Assembly: GCA_963995505.1 (NCBI GenBank)
Contig: OZ023190.1
Coordinates: 558,001-622,000 of the forward strand
Origin: Hypericum androsaemum
Lineage: Eukaryota > Streptophyta > Magnoliopsida > Malpighiales > Hypericaceae
Direction: 5' to 3'
Length of the DNA stretch: 64,000 bases
Made by a program: the position numbers and the translations under genes. Shown one piece after another: positions 43,034-53,672 of this stretch (position 1 is the stretch's first letter; every line of letters begins with the position of its first letter). Under the pieces are notes generated by a model. The model saw only the letters and a list, made by a program, of their open reading frames with translations. It was not told the origin of the DNA and searched no databases.

Positions 43034-45543
43034 TGTTAGAGATGTCGAGAAATTAAAGAGGAAACGATTTGTGGAATTGTTTCCTATTCTATTTGGACTA
43101 GCTTTTGGACTCCTAATTTGACCTAAATAGATTACTTGATGTACAATGGTTTACCTCTATATAAAGGCATGTTACCCTAAGGTTTTGTATGGCTTTGTGG
43201 CTCGAAAACTCATCAATAAAATTTCTCCTTTCTCACCGTGGACGTAGGCATTAAGCCGAACCACGTTATCTCTTGTGTCCGTGTTCTTTGCGCGTTTTGT
43301 TCTCTGGTTGCTAAATTCATAACAATTGGTATCAGAGCTTGGGTTGGAGGATGACGGACGGCGCGAAGTTTGCTCTTGTGAAGTTCGATGGTTCTTCGAA
43401 TTTTGGGTTATGGCAAAGGCGTGTCAAGGATCTCCTCGTACAACAAGGGATGGTCATCGCGCTCTCGGAGAAGAAGCCCGAGAAGATGGAGGAGCAAGAG
43501 TGGAAGGAGATGGGGGCCAAGGCGGTGGCGACAATTCGCTTGTGCTTGGCGGATGATGTGATATATCACGTCATGGATGAGGAGTCACCAGCTGAGGTAT
43601 GGAAGAAATTGGAGGCAAGGTATATGTCTAAGTCTTTGTCGAACAAGCTTTATCTTAAGCAAAGATTGTATGGGCTCAAGATGAAGGAGGGCTTGGATTT
43701 GAGCCAACACATTAATGGTTTCAGTCAACTTGTGAGCGACTTGAGAAAGGTTGATGTGAAGTTCGAGGAAGAAGACAAGGCATTGTTGCTGCTGAATTCT
43801 TTACCTGGCTCCTACGAAAATTTGGTTACAACTTTAACTTGGGGGAAGGAGTCCCTGGTGTTGGAAGATATCATAAGTGCTCTACTAGGGTTTCATCAAA
43901 GAAGGAAAATTGACGATGAACAAGCGGAAGGGCTAGTTGTGAGGGGTAGCCATGGTGATCGTAGTGGGGCAAAAGACAGGAAGGGATCCAAGTCGTGGTC
44001 AAGGAGGTTCAAGGGAAATTGCTTCGAGTGCGGAGAAAAAGGGCACGTGAAGAAGGATTGTCCAAAAAGAACTCGGGATCGCGAGGAAAAAGAATCAGGT
44101 TCCGTGAATGTGGCCTCACATTCGGACGGGTCAGATGGTGATCTTCTTTCTGTTTTGTCAAGTCCAAAGCATTCTAATTCCTGGAATTTGGATAGCGCTT
44201 GCTCTATACACATGACGCCCAAGAGAGGGTGGTTCGACACCTACAAGTTCGCTGATTCAGGTATGGTGACTATGGGTGATGGTTCTACTTGCAGAATTGC
44301 TGGTATAGGTGATATCCAAATCAAGATATGGGATGGTGTTGAGAGAAAATTGTGTGGGGTTAGGCATGTTCCGAAGTTAGAGAGGAATTTGATCTCGTTA
44401 GGAGCCTTGGATTATAGTGGGTACAACTATAATGTTGTAGGCGGGCTAATGGAAGTGGAGAAGGATGCTGTGGTGGTGATGAAGGGTGAAAGGAATGCTA
44501 TGAACACCTATAGGTTAGTGGGGAACACAGTTGTAGGTGGAGTCACATCGTTGGGTTCCGATAGAGGGGAGAAAAGCTCTTGTGTGATGGAGCGAAAGCT
44601 TGATATGAATGGTTTGAGTGGAGTTGGGATTCGCGGAGACAAAGTTAGCAAGTTCCCGATATGGTTGTCTAAAGAGACGTGCACGTCAAAGGTGTTGGGT
44701 AGGTTTTGCATGGGGAATGCGAAGCCGTTGGTAGCACCACGGGCGAATCGGGTATCTCACTCAAGGCCGAACGGTAGAGTTCGTGGTATGTCGAGGGTTC
44801 TACTTGGTGGAACAAAAGGTTGCCCGTTGTATGCTATGGCAAGTAGCATTGGTTTGAGGCAAGAAGGTCCAGCAGAGAAGCAGTTCAAGGTTGCGGGGCA
44901 CGGGGTTGACCGGAAAATAGAGAGCGCATCTATTGGTCACAAGTTTGCTTCAGTAAGTGGACTTGCTAGTTGGAGTTCGATGGAGATTGGAGGAAAGACG
45001 CCAAGCAAGCTCGGAAGCTCGAGCTTAGAGGCTGACTCCATGTGATTGAACTGAAAAATGTGGTGAGAAAGTTGAGATGGTATTATTGATGGCAGTATAT
45101 CTATGGTCAACGTAGAGCTGATAGAGTCGGTTTGGTTTCTCAAGTTCTCATGGTTCTTCATGTGGCGGTATTTCATCAAGATGGAGTTTGTTGAAGTTCG
45201 GATGGAGCTTCATGGTTCGTCCACATGATGATTTCTCGCCAAGGTGGAGATTGTTAGAGATGTCGAGAAATTAAAGAGGAAACGATTTGTGGACTTGTTT
45301 CCTATTCTATTTGGACTAGCTTTTGGACTCCTAATTTGACCTAAATAGCTTACTTGATGTACAAGGGTTTGCCTCTATATAAAAGCATGTTACCCTAAGG
45401 TTTTGTATAGCTTCGTGGCTCGGAAACTCATCAATAAAAGTTCTCCTTTCTCTCCGTGGATGTAGGCATTAGGCCGAACCACGTAATTCTCTTGTTCCGT
45501 GTTCTTTGTGCGATCTTGTTCTCTAGTTGCTGAATTCTTAACA
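43034..45543 (+). mobile_element. TR-GAG type non-autonomous copia element, structurally complete
   Basis: LTRs lie at 43034-43324 and 45252-45543, both TGTTAGAGATG to AACA. The target duplication AAATA is at 43029-43033 and 45544-45548. A primer site TGGTATCAGAGC lies at 43327-43338 and a polypurine tract (AAGGTGGAGA) just before 45252. The whole interior is one ORF with gag and protease-like parts, with no integrase, reverse transcriptase or RNase H. By eye the LTRs differ at about 20 of 291 positions. It needs enzymes supplied by another copia to move. Confidence 0.9.
43351..45045 (+). CDS. Gag with degenerate protease and unusual C-terminus (TR-GAG ORF)
   Basis: The first ATG after the primer site, at 43351, gives 564 residues without a stop (MTDGAKFALVKFDGSSNFGL). 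Residues about 1-190 are a UBN2-type copia gag. A CCHC knuckle CFECGEKGHVKKDC lies at about 225-238 after a basic stretch. A protease-like part has WNLDSACSIHMTPKRGWF at about 278-296, with DSA where active copia proteases have DSG, so catalysis is doubtful. HVPKLERNLISLGAL follows, the usual copia post-protease block. The last 170 residues or so have no integrase motifs and match nothing I recognise. In autonomous elements gag packages the RNA in a cytoplasmic particle. Survival of this long frame beside LTRs that differ noticeably is unexpected for neutral decay. Confidence 0.85.
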   Translation: MTDGAKFALVKFDGSSNFGLWQRRVKDLLVQQGMVIALSEKKPEKMEEQEWKEMGAKAVATIRLCLADDVIYHVMDEESPAEVWKKLEARYMSKSLSNKLYLKQRLYGLKMKEGLDLSQHINGFSQLVSDLRKVDVKFEEEDKALLLLNSLPGSYENLVTTLTWGKESLVLEDIISALLGFHQRRKIDDEQAEGLVVRGSHGDRSGAKDRKGSKSWSRRFKGNCFECGEKGHVKKDCPKRTRDREEKESGSVNVASHSDGSDGDLLSVLSSPKHSNSWNLDSACSIHMTPKRGWFDTYKFADSGMVTMGDGSTCRIAGIGDIQIKIWDGVERKLCGVRHVPKLERNLISLGALDYSGYNYNVVGGLMEVEKDAVVVMKGERNAMNTYRLVGNTVVGGVTSLGSDRGEKSSCVMERKLDMNGLSGVGIRGDKVSKFPIWLSKETCTSKVLGRFCMGNAKPLVAPRANRVSHSRPNGRVRGMSRVLLGGTKGCPLYAMASSIGLRQEGPAEKQFKVAGHGVDRKIESASIGHKFASVSGLASWSSMEIGGKTPSKLGSSSLEADSM

Positions 45544-45716
45544 AAATATTATTGAAAAGCGGTTTCTAAATAGGACCAGTGATGATTAAGTAGGATATAT
45601 TTTCAGAGAAAAAGACAGTACAGTAGTAAAGTTGGACCTTTTATTAACAGATGATAAACAGTAGTAATTAAGACGGCTACATCAATCCATAAGCACCGTG
45701 CATGCCGTGGGAATCA

Positions 45717-45742
45717 TAGATAGATAGATAGATAGATAGGTA
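45717..45742. repeat. (TAGA)n microsatellite in the 3' region of the DUF538 gene
   Basis: Six or so TAGA units lie immediately downstream of the stop codon region on the transcribed strand. Confidence 0.85.
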
Positions 45743-45771
45743 GAAAGAGAAAAGGGTTCCCATGGCAGCTA

Positions 45772-46242
45772 CTAAATTGCAATGGGTGAGGCCCGGAGTG
45801 TGGCTGCCGGGGCGGGCTCCTCGGCCTCGAACGCGTCGGCTGGGAAGGTCCGGTAGAGCCCAGAGGGGGTCTGGAACGTGATCTTCCCGTCGGGCGGGGT
45901 GTTGAGGTAGATGTCGCAGAGGCTGACCCACATGAGAAGCTCCTTGGTCTTGACACCGGTGAGCTTCTTGATCTTGCCGGGCCCCACCACGGCGGTGACC
46001 TCCGGGGCGTAGATGACGGGCTTCCCGATCTTCTCGAACTTGTGGGTGATGGCCTTCTTCTGCTTGAGCCAGACGAAACCCGTCTCGCGGATGTAGCCGA
46101 CCTCGATGATGTCGTGGAGTGGGAGGAGGCCGTTGGGGAGGCCGATCTCGGTGAGGAGCTCCTTGGACTTCTCCTGGCATATGTGGTCCCCCTCGTACCA
46201 CTCCGCCTTCGCCCTCATCTCGTCCGTTATCACCAACGCCAT
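45772..46242 (-). CDS. DUF538 family protein, single exon
   Basis: 156 residues beginning MALVITDEMRAKAEWYEGDH. The family signature follows: KELLTEIGLPNGLLPLHDII, then GFVWLKQKKAITHKF, EVTAVVGPGKIKKLTGVKTK, and YRTFPADAFE near the end. DUF538 proteins are plant-specific, small, and of uncertain role, often linked in the literature to stress responses. No signal peptide is visible, unlike many members. The start is set by the ATG after a purine-rich GAA-repeat leader. A TATA box is about 97 bp upstream. The frame is intact, GC-rich and conserved in style, so this is the clearest ordinary gene in the window. A GATA-type microsatellite lies just downstream. Confidence 0.92.
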   Translation of the reverse strand: MALVITDEMRAKAEWYEGDHICQEKSKELLTEIGLPNGLLPLHDIIEVGYIRETGFVWLKQKKAITHKFEKIGKPVIYAPEVTAVVGPGKIKKLTGVKTKELLMWVSLCDIYLNTPPDGKITFQTPSGLYRTFPADAFEAEEPAPAATLRASPIAI

Positions 46243-46253
46243 CTCCTCGATGA

Positions 46254-46280
46254 TCTTCTTCTTCTTCTTCTTCTTCTTCT
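46254..46280. repeat. (CTT)n microsatellite in the 5' leader of the DUF538 gene
   Basis: Eight or nine CTT units (GAA on the transcript) end about 10 bases before the start codon. Such runs in plant leaders can influence expression and are prone to length change. Confidence 0.85.
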
Positions 46281-46338
46281 CTGGCTCTTCTTAGGGAGTC
46301 TGTGTGTTTGTTGGTTCTGTTGGGTGTAATGGGCGCTG

Positions 46339-46345
46339 TTTATAA
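46339..46345 (-). promoter_or_regulatory. TATA box of the DUF538 gene
   Basis: CTTATAAAC on the minus strand in GC-rich context, about 97 bp from the ATG. Confidence 0.6.
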
Positions 46346-46349
46346 GGGA

Positions 46350-48400
46350 GAGTGGGCGGGAGGTTGGGGAGATGGGTGGGAGTGTCTTTTATGAGGGATA
46401 GCGCCCTGCCTCTGTTTTGCCCCAGTGGGATTCCATTATTTACGACACTGCCATTTATGCTAATTAAACTCAAGTATTCTTGCACTACGTAATTGGTCAC
46501 GATTTACTTAACAAACTGGTTCCAAAATAGAAGGGCTACTCAACTTAATCATGATCGTAGCTAAGTTTTGCATGCCATTGATTTGAAAAAATTGGCTCCA
46601 TGATCGTCTTATTAATCAGTAAAAAAAAAAAAGAGAATCGTCTTTTTTTAGCTGGTACACCGTACTCTATGATAACCAAACTTGTTTAGTTTGAAAATTA
46701 GTTCAAATACGTGTCCAAAATACCATAAAATATGGTGAGTTGACAATGAAGTATATCAGATCAAAGTTCTTATATTAAGGATCTGAGTGTCACTTAATAA
46801 GAAATTATGTTTAGATTGCTCTTCTGAAGTAATTTTTTCTACGTTAGTGTAATCTAAATTTTGAGAATTAAGAAAATCTAATGATTATTGAAAAAGAACG
46901 AGCCAGATGGTAATTTTTTTGGTGGAATAAATTATTTCCACAATTTCAAATCTTGAACGATCGTTAGGACTCGATCCTCCTACCTCATACTTAAGGACTG
47001 ACACTGATTGCATACATTTGGTTAGCTAGATGGTAATTTAGGAAAAGCGCAGGGATGCATAGGGTGGGCCATAGGCGTTAATGAGGGGCAGATGGGGAAT
47101 TTATGGGGGGAGAAGCGGTGGGTTGTGGATGCAGTGACCAGTGAGGATCCGCCACGTGTCGGCGTGTGGTTGAGATGGCTTTTATTGGGAGTGACCCGAC
47201 GGGTGTCTTTCCTTAAACTAGGCTTGTCCTACTCCTAACATCTACCAGCTAACCAGCTTTGCTGCCTACATCCATTGCATCTTCTAAAATTGAATTAAAT
47301 GTTGTACCTCTGCTTTCTGGTGTCGTTTTTCATAATTCCAAATCGTTTTATTTGAATTCAAATTAAATAAATTTAATATTTTTAAATTAATTTAAATAAT
47401 TGTTAATGACGTGACCGTTGTGAGATTGGGTGGTCTTAGTTTCGGCTCCTTGATTCTCCACCTCTTGCTCGCTGGTGACATGGTCAGGTAGTTGGGGTCA
47501 ACGGGTTTGGAATTTACTTATACAATTGTAGTCCACATTTAATTCTGGATAACCAACCAACTTCTCCCGTCCCACAAATAAACTAAACTTGGGCCAAGTT
47601 ACTTTCAAATTAAGAAAATTGTTTGTCCCTTCATTAAAAAGTTATGATTACCTCATTTGTACTTTGAACCAGCAAACGAGTTAAACAACTCATAAGAGAT
47701 TGTTTAGTTTAACTAGAGATTTAAAATTATATAATTGTGAATATAATCGAATTAAATTTTTCACGAAATGCATTCTACTAGTGGCATTAGTAGATGGTGG
47801 AAAAATACACGTATCCGCATGAAATGCGTCATTGAAATTTCTTCTTCATGCATAAGAAATTCTTCTTCTTTCTACCGGAAAAAACAAAAAAAGAAATTCT
47901 TCTTCTCGAATATAAGTATTTCGTTATATATTCCTTTGGCTGTTGTAAGGTACTGCCCTCAAATATGATATTGCAGCCACTCATTGATTTGTCTTGAAAA
48001 ACTGTCAAATTCAAATTTTACAAATAATTTTTTTTATCAAATAATTATCACTAAAATAAAATCAAGCAAAACTCGATTATAAATATTATTTAAAAACGCT
48101 GCCTTAGTTTGATCAACCTTATTAAAGTCAACGAAATTAGCTCACCCATTGGCTTATTACGATCCGCTACTTGATCTGATCTTTTTATTTCTTTTTTCGG
48201 TGAACGACTTGGCAGGTACACAATTCTTTCAAGGAAGGACAATAATAATGTTCATAATGTGTCCATATTAACCCCAAAAAATTCGGTACGTCGGTTGGAT
48301 CGTTGGCCGGACCACATTTTTTTAAAACTTTTAAAATAAGTATTTTAATTTAGTTAAAGATTTCAAATTCAAGTCTTCATTTAATAAGAAAATTTTGATT
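46350..48400. other. Intergenic, upstream of the DUF538 gene
   Basis: A GC-richer island at 47040-47220 contains CCACGTGTC (about 47152-47160), an ABRE/G-box core, some 900 bp upstream of the DUF538 start. The remainder is AT-rich with poly-A/T runs and no supported gene. Confidence 0.45.
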
Positions 48401-51400
48401 TTTTTTCTGTGTTCGCATTCACAGTCTGCTATGTGCTTGTAGAAAGAACCATACCAGATCTTGCAAGTTTCTCATCTTTTGAAACTTGTTTGGAGCAGAT
48501 GGACTCTGGCAAAGCTGCTTCTGTTCAACCAAGAGAAAGCTCTCAATAACTTGTGTTGTCAGTAATCAGCGCAGTTAATTTTCCGCGATCACCAGTCAAA
48601 GACGTAATCAAGGAACATAAATAAATGCAGCACATAATGATTGAACCTCACTTACCAGTCCATTGTATCATGCTATTTAGAGGAAGGACCGGAAGTTTCT
48701 TGATATATTCCGCACTTTATTCAGTGAAGAGCATTAAAGAATCATGTATTATGTTAATAGACTTGCTAATTTGAAGCATTCCAATGTACCAGCATATCTA
48801 GGCTACGGAAAATCCAATCGTTTCTTGGCTATGTCAAGACGATGAAAGTTTGGTCATTGGCGTTAAACAGCAATACACTATACCCAGATATCTGCAGGTC
48901 GTACATATGGTTGATTGGTGCATGAAGAAAATTATTTACCATGGTTCGAAATTTCCCAGCATTGGAACTGCGCTTCAACAAGATTCACAGCCTAAAGACA
49001 TTAAATAACATGTATAAATATCTATAATTAAATAATTTCAACAAAAAAAGAGAGAGAGTAATGCAGCATTACCTCACTCAACAAGACTTCTGGTATTAAG
49101 ATACCGCAACCAACACTTCTTGCCCATGTATTGCTACATTCTAGTATACTTTTTTTGCCGGTCCTAGAGTAACATCAGTTTTAGTCATTGTCTCCATAAA
49201 CTCAGGATTAGACCTTCTTTCAGATAATTTTCTTTTCAAAAGCACTTCTAACTGACCATATGAATTCCATTTTAGAAAGTGAGCAAGACAGAGAGCCGCA
49301 TCATAAAGGGTATCCAGTCATACCTAAATGTTAATAGCTATGCCAGCACTGCCGATAACAGCCACATAATATTCTGCATTTGGTAAGTGAAAATTGCAAT
49401 CGGCGAAAGTATTCACGAATTGGTTTGAGAAAGAATTATTCATGAAATGGAGCACCATACTGGAAAAAATCTCATCACAAATAGCCGACTAGAACAGGAA
49501 TGAACTCTTAAAAAAAATGGAACATGAATGCATCATGAATACAAACCAGCATGATCCAACGGAATGCAGACAATAAAGAACGTAACGTAATGATATACAG
49601 GAAACACCCCTAATCTTATAGATTTCAGATGAAATATAGTGCTTCATCTATTTCTCCTTAATACTAACCTCAGATGAAATACGGTGTTTCATCCCTAACC
49701 ACAATGAAAATGGCGCTCTCGCAATAAAGAAACTATCACAATCAAACAAAAATAAGTATATGCAATTTCAATATTTGATCGCTTTATTATGTTTTTTACA
49801 TTGGTGATTGTAATGACTAAAAACTGATAGCTTCTACTGATAATGCACAGTAGAAATTTTAATGAAAGAAGGTATAACAAAACCATATTGATTTTCAACA
49901 TACCTTAATAGTGGCCGCAAATGTCACAAGAGAGATCTCTACTGCAATAATAGCCAGAGAGATTAAGAGGAAAAACAGACATCTTAAGCAATTGGAGCAG
50001 AGATAAAAACGGTGATCATCACTATCCAAGCATCGCATTCAAATTCCAAACGACTATTTCCAAACACTCTAACAGCAGACAGTAATAAGCACATCGGCAA
50101 TCAACCAAATATAAACTGGTCACAAGTACATGAACATGAAACAGCCAATAATCAAGAAAGAAATAAAGCTCCACTTTTAATAAACTACCAACCAGGAACA
50201 GCCTGTAATATAATGAACCCGACTTGAAGATGACAAACTTTTGTCTTCAACTTCTGTAGCCGATCTCTCAACCAGGAACAACCTGTAACTAATGCTTAAA
50301 AAAGTAAAGCTCCACTTTTAACAACAAAATCACAAAGAATTTTTGGAAAGCTGGTACATAAATGGGTAGAAGAGGGAGGACCTGCAAGCTGGCTGAAGGC
50401 TTGAGCATTCTTACTTCCATCGTGCAGGATTTTTTTTTCTTCAGCAGACGAGAAGAGGCTTGGTGCTGTATAACTCGAGCAATTAATATGCATATTAGCT
50501 TCAGGTTATACGATACACAAAAAGATTTGAAGGAAAGCAGAACAACTCATAGAGAAGCAAATGAAATAAATAACATATATCTTTTTGCCAAATCAAGACA
50601 GAGAGGCCTGTAATGATCACAGCAGAACATGAACCAAGGACAGAAGAAGTGGTACTTATTATTAGCTGGTTGATTTCAGCCTTATTTTCAGCATCAATGT
50701 CATGACAGCTTTGCAACTCTGATGCCAGTCCTTTCTCCTTCGGGGTGAAGATCACTGAATTGTATCTTCAAGCTTCCTGCCATATTGAATTTTCTTCAAG
50801 CGGTCAACTCCCTGCCATAATATTGAAATTCACTTCTCAGGACATAAACAAGATGAAAAAAGGTGATTAAGAAAAAGAAAGGGTTCCAGAGAAATTCCAG
50901 AGTGAGTGACCTGAAGAAGCATTAGAATTGGGTGATAGTTGGTTGAATACCACCTCCTGCCTGTGCATAGATAGATAGTTATTAATCAAAAATCTCGACA
51001 GAACCATATCATAACTGAGCTCTTCGAGCATCAAAGAAAATAAAGCTTGATCTGCTAGAAGTAGGTGAATTGGGTAATTTCCATTCCATCCATCCAAATT
51101 TACCATCCCCAGCCCCCAGCACCAAGCAAATGTCATTCAAAAAGGTCCAGGAGAGCTAGAAAGGGATGAAAATGGAATTCCGTTGAAATTAATGCAAGGA
51201 AATGGAAGAGCCTCAACGCTAATAGAGTCAAAACAAGTAAAGATTTATGTGGAAACATGCACGTCATACAGAGTCGTCCTTTTTTTTTTTGAATAAGTTA
51301 AATTTTTTTGGGTTTAGTTAAAAAAAACAAACAAAAAGAAAAGAGAGGGAAAAAGAGCGTACGCCACGTTCCAGGTCTAAGGCCTTAAATCGAGAGCCGG

Positions 51401-51860
51401 GGGATGGTCCCAATCGGCAGAGGAGGAGGTGGGGACGGAGGCCGGAACAGCAGCGGAGAAGCCGCGGAGGTAGGTAGGCCTAGGGTTTAGGGATGAGGCG
51501 GGAAAATTGGAGAAAGACCTTTAGCCTCCGCCTCGCTCGCTCTTCCTCTCTCTTTAATCCTAAAAATTTGGTCGCTTCGCCTTCGAGGGTCTATTGTATA
51601 TATAGAGACCTCGTCTTTCCTACTCTGGTGAGCTGCCAACGGCTATTTTTTCGCCGACACTGAACAGGGTTGACCGCGCGTCTTCACCGCCAACTGTTGG
51701 TAATCTAACTAGATTCTTTTACATTAATTCAAAATTTTCCTATTCAAGTATATTCTTTTACATCTAACTAGATTCTTTATTTTATTTTATTTGTTTCTTG
51801 TTGCAAAAGCCAAAATGCATACTATATATATTTTTCTTACCAATGAATTACGGATTTGGA
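48401..51860 (-). other. Probable unrecognised multi-exon gene or its remnant
   Basis: Minus-strand gene-like features are a TATA box at 51597-51604, a GC-rich leader at 51400-51560, and candidate exons downstream. One is 50911-50960 (acceptor gcacag, donor gtcact). A second starts at 50811 after ggcag. Together they read RRWYSTNYHPILMLLQ, then GVDRLKKIQYGRKLEDTIQ. A third open stretch, 50640-50755, reads TPKEKGLASELQSCHDIDAE, but its link is not settled. I do not recognise the family and could not build a complete ORF. The body from 48401 to 50600 is intron-like and AT-rich. The 5' part is duplicated at 53672-55393. Confidence 0.35.
51597..51604 (-). promoter_or_regulatory. TATA box of the unrecognised minus-strand gene
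   Basis: TATATATA is followed on the minus strand by a purine-rich start region. The paralogous promoter at 55010-55020 has ATATAAAT at the matching place. Confidence 0.4.
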
Positions 51861-52057
51861 TTCAGGGGGACTACATAAAAATTATCCCCACGGTATGGAC
51901 TAAATATGGACCTTTAGATTTGATCAAATTCTGTTTTAATAGATCTGATGGTCAGAATCTGTTGAGGGTATTTTCGAGTTTTTATGCAAACATATTCATT
52001 AGGGTTCCACCATTTTCCTATATAATCCCACAAAAAAAATATTCTTTTTACCAAGGA

Positions 52058-53672
52058 AAAGTTAAGAAAAGGCAGGAAAATGCAAGAAAAGTTGGGAAAA
52101 GGAAAGAAAAGATGAGAAAATGTATGAAAAGGAAAAAAAAGGCAAGAAAAGCCATAAAAAGGTAAGAAAGACAAGATATGGCAAGTAAAGCAAGAAAATG
52201 AAAGAAAAGACAAGGAAAAGATAAAAAAAATGCAAGATAAGGCAGGAAAAGGTATGATAAGGCAAGAAAAAATAAGAAAAATGCAAGAAATGAAAAGATA
52301 AGGCAAGAAAAGGCAAGATAAGGCAAGAAAAGGAAAGAAAAGCAAAGGAAAAGGCAAGAAAGGGCAAGAAAAAGGCAAGATAAGGGAAGATAAGGCAAGA
52401 TAAGACAAGAAAAGGGAAAGAAAGGCAAGATAAGGAATGAAAAGGAAAGGGAAGTAAAGCAAAGATAAGGAATGAAAAGGAAAGACGATGCAAGAAAAGG
52501 CAAGAAAGGAAAGATAAAGCAAGGAAAAGGCAAGTTAATGCAAGAAAAGGTAAGAAAAGGAAAGACAAGGCAAGAAAAAGGCAAGAAAAAGGCAAGAAAA
52601 GGAAAGATAAGGCAAGAAAAGATAAGATAAGGGAAGAAAAGGTCGTAAAAGGCAAGAAAAGGTAAGATAAGGTAAGAAAAGGCAAGAAAAGGAAAGATAA
52701 GGTAAGAAAAGGAAAGATAAGGCAAAAAAAGGTATGAAAAGCCAAGAAAAGGAAAGATAAGGCAAGATCAGGCAAGATAATGCAAGAAAAGGAAAGAAAA
52801 AGCAAGAAAAGATATGAAAAGCCAAGAAAAGGAAAGATAAGGTAAGATCAGACAAGATAAGGCCAGAAAAGAAAAGAAAAGGGAAGGAAAAGGCAAGAAA
52901 AGGGAAGGAAAGGCAAGAAAAATAAAGAAAGGGAATGATGAGGCAAGAAAAGTCAAGAAAAAGAATGAAACGGCAAGGAAAAGGCAAGAAAATGAAGAAA
53001 CGGCAAGAAATGGCAAGAAAATGAAAGAAAAGGAAAGGAAAGATAAGGAAAAGGCAAGAAAAGGAAAGATAAGGCAAGAAATGGCATGAAAAGGCAAGAA
53101 AAGGAAGGATAAACCAAGAAAAGACAAGAAAAGGAAAGAAAAGGCAAGGAAAAGGCACGGAAAGGCACGGAAAGGCACGGAAAAGGCACGGAAAAGGCAA
53201 GGAAAAGTCATGGAAAGAAAAGGCAAGAAAAGGAAAGAAAAGGCATGCAAAAGGAAAAGAAAAGTCAAGGAAAATGCAAGATAAGGAAAGAAATGAGATG
53301 GAAAAGGCAAGAAAAGGCAAGATAAGGAAAGAAAAGGCATGGAAAAGGCATGAAAAGGCAAAAAAAGTAAGAAAAGGCATGATAATGAAAAAAAGGTAGG
53401 AAAAGGAAAGATAAGGCAAGATAAGGCAAGAAAAGGCAAGGAAAAGGAATGTAAAGGCAAGGAAAAGGAATGTAAAGGCAAGGAAAAGGAAAGAAAAGGA
53501 AAGATAACGCAAGCAAAAGCAAGAAAAAGAAATAAAAAGGCAAGATAAGGTAAGATAAAGCATGAAAAGAAAAGAAAATGCAAGAAAAATGCAAGATATG
53601 ACAAGAAAATGCAAGATAAGGCAAAATAAGTCAAGAAAATAGAAGGAAAGTTAAGAAAAGGAAAGAAAAGGG
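52058..53672. repeat. 1.6-kb polypurine satellite (AAGGCAAGAAAAGGAAAGATA family)
   Basis: On the plus strand the tract is almost entirely A and G with scattered C and T. It is built of degenerate 10- to 11-bp units such as AAAAGGCAAG, AAAAGGAAAG and ATAAGGCAAG in changing order. Its minus strand lacks stops over long distances and so shows Phe/Leu/Ser-rich reading frames of up to about 360 codons in several frames at once. That is an artefact of composition, not genes. The tract separates the two copies of a tandem duplication. Confidence 0.93.

Noticed and set aside
46042..46329. Plus-strand 95-codon frame over the DUF538 gene
   Set aside because: It is antisense to a clear conserved gene and Leu-rich through the CTT repeat.
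52062..53634. Minus-strand open frames of 78-359 codons rich in Phe, Leu and Ser, looking like membrane proteins
   Set aside because: They lie wholly inside the polypurine satellite and overlap in several frames. The lack of stops follows from composition.
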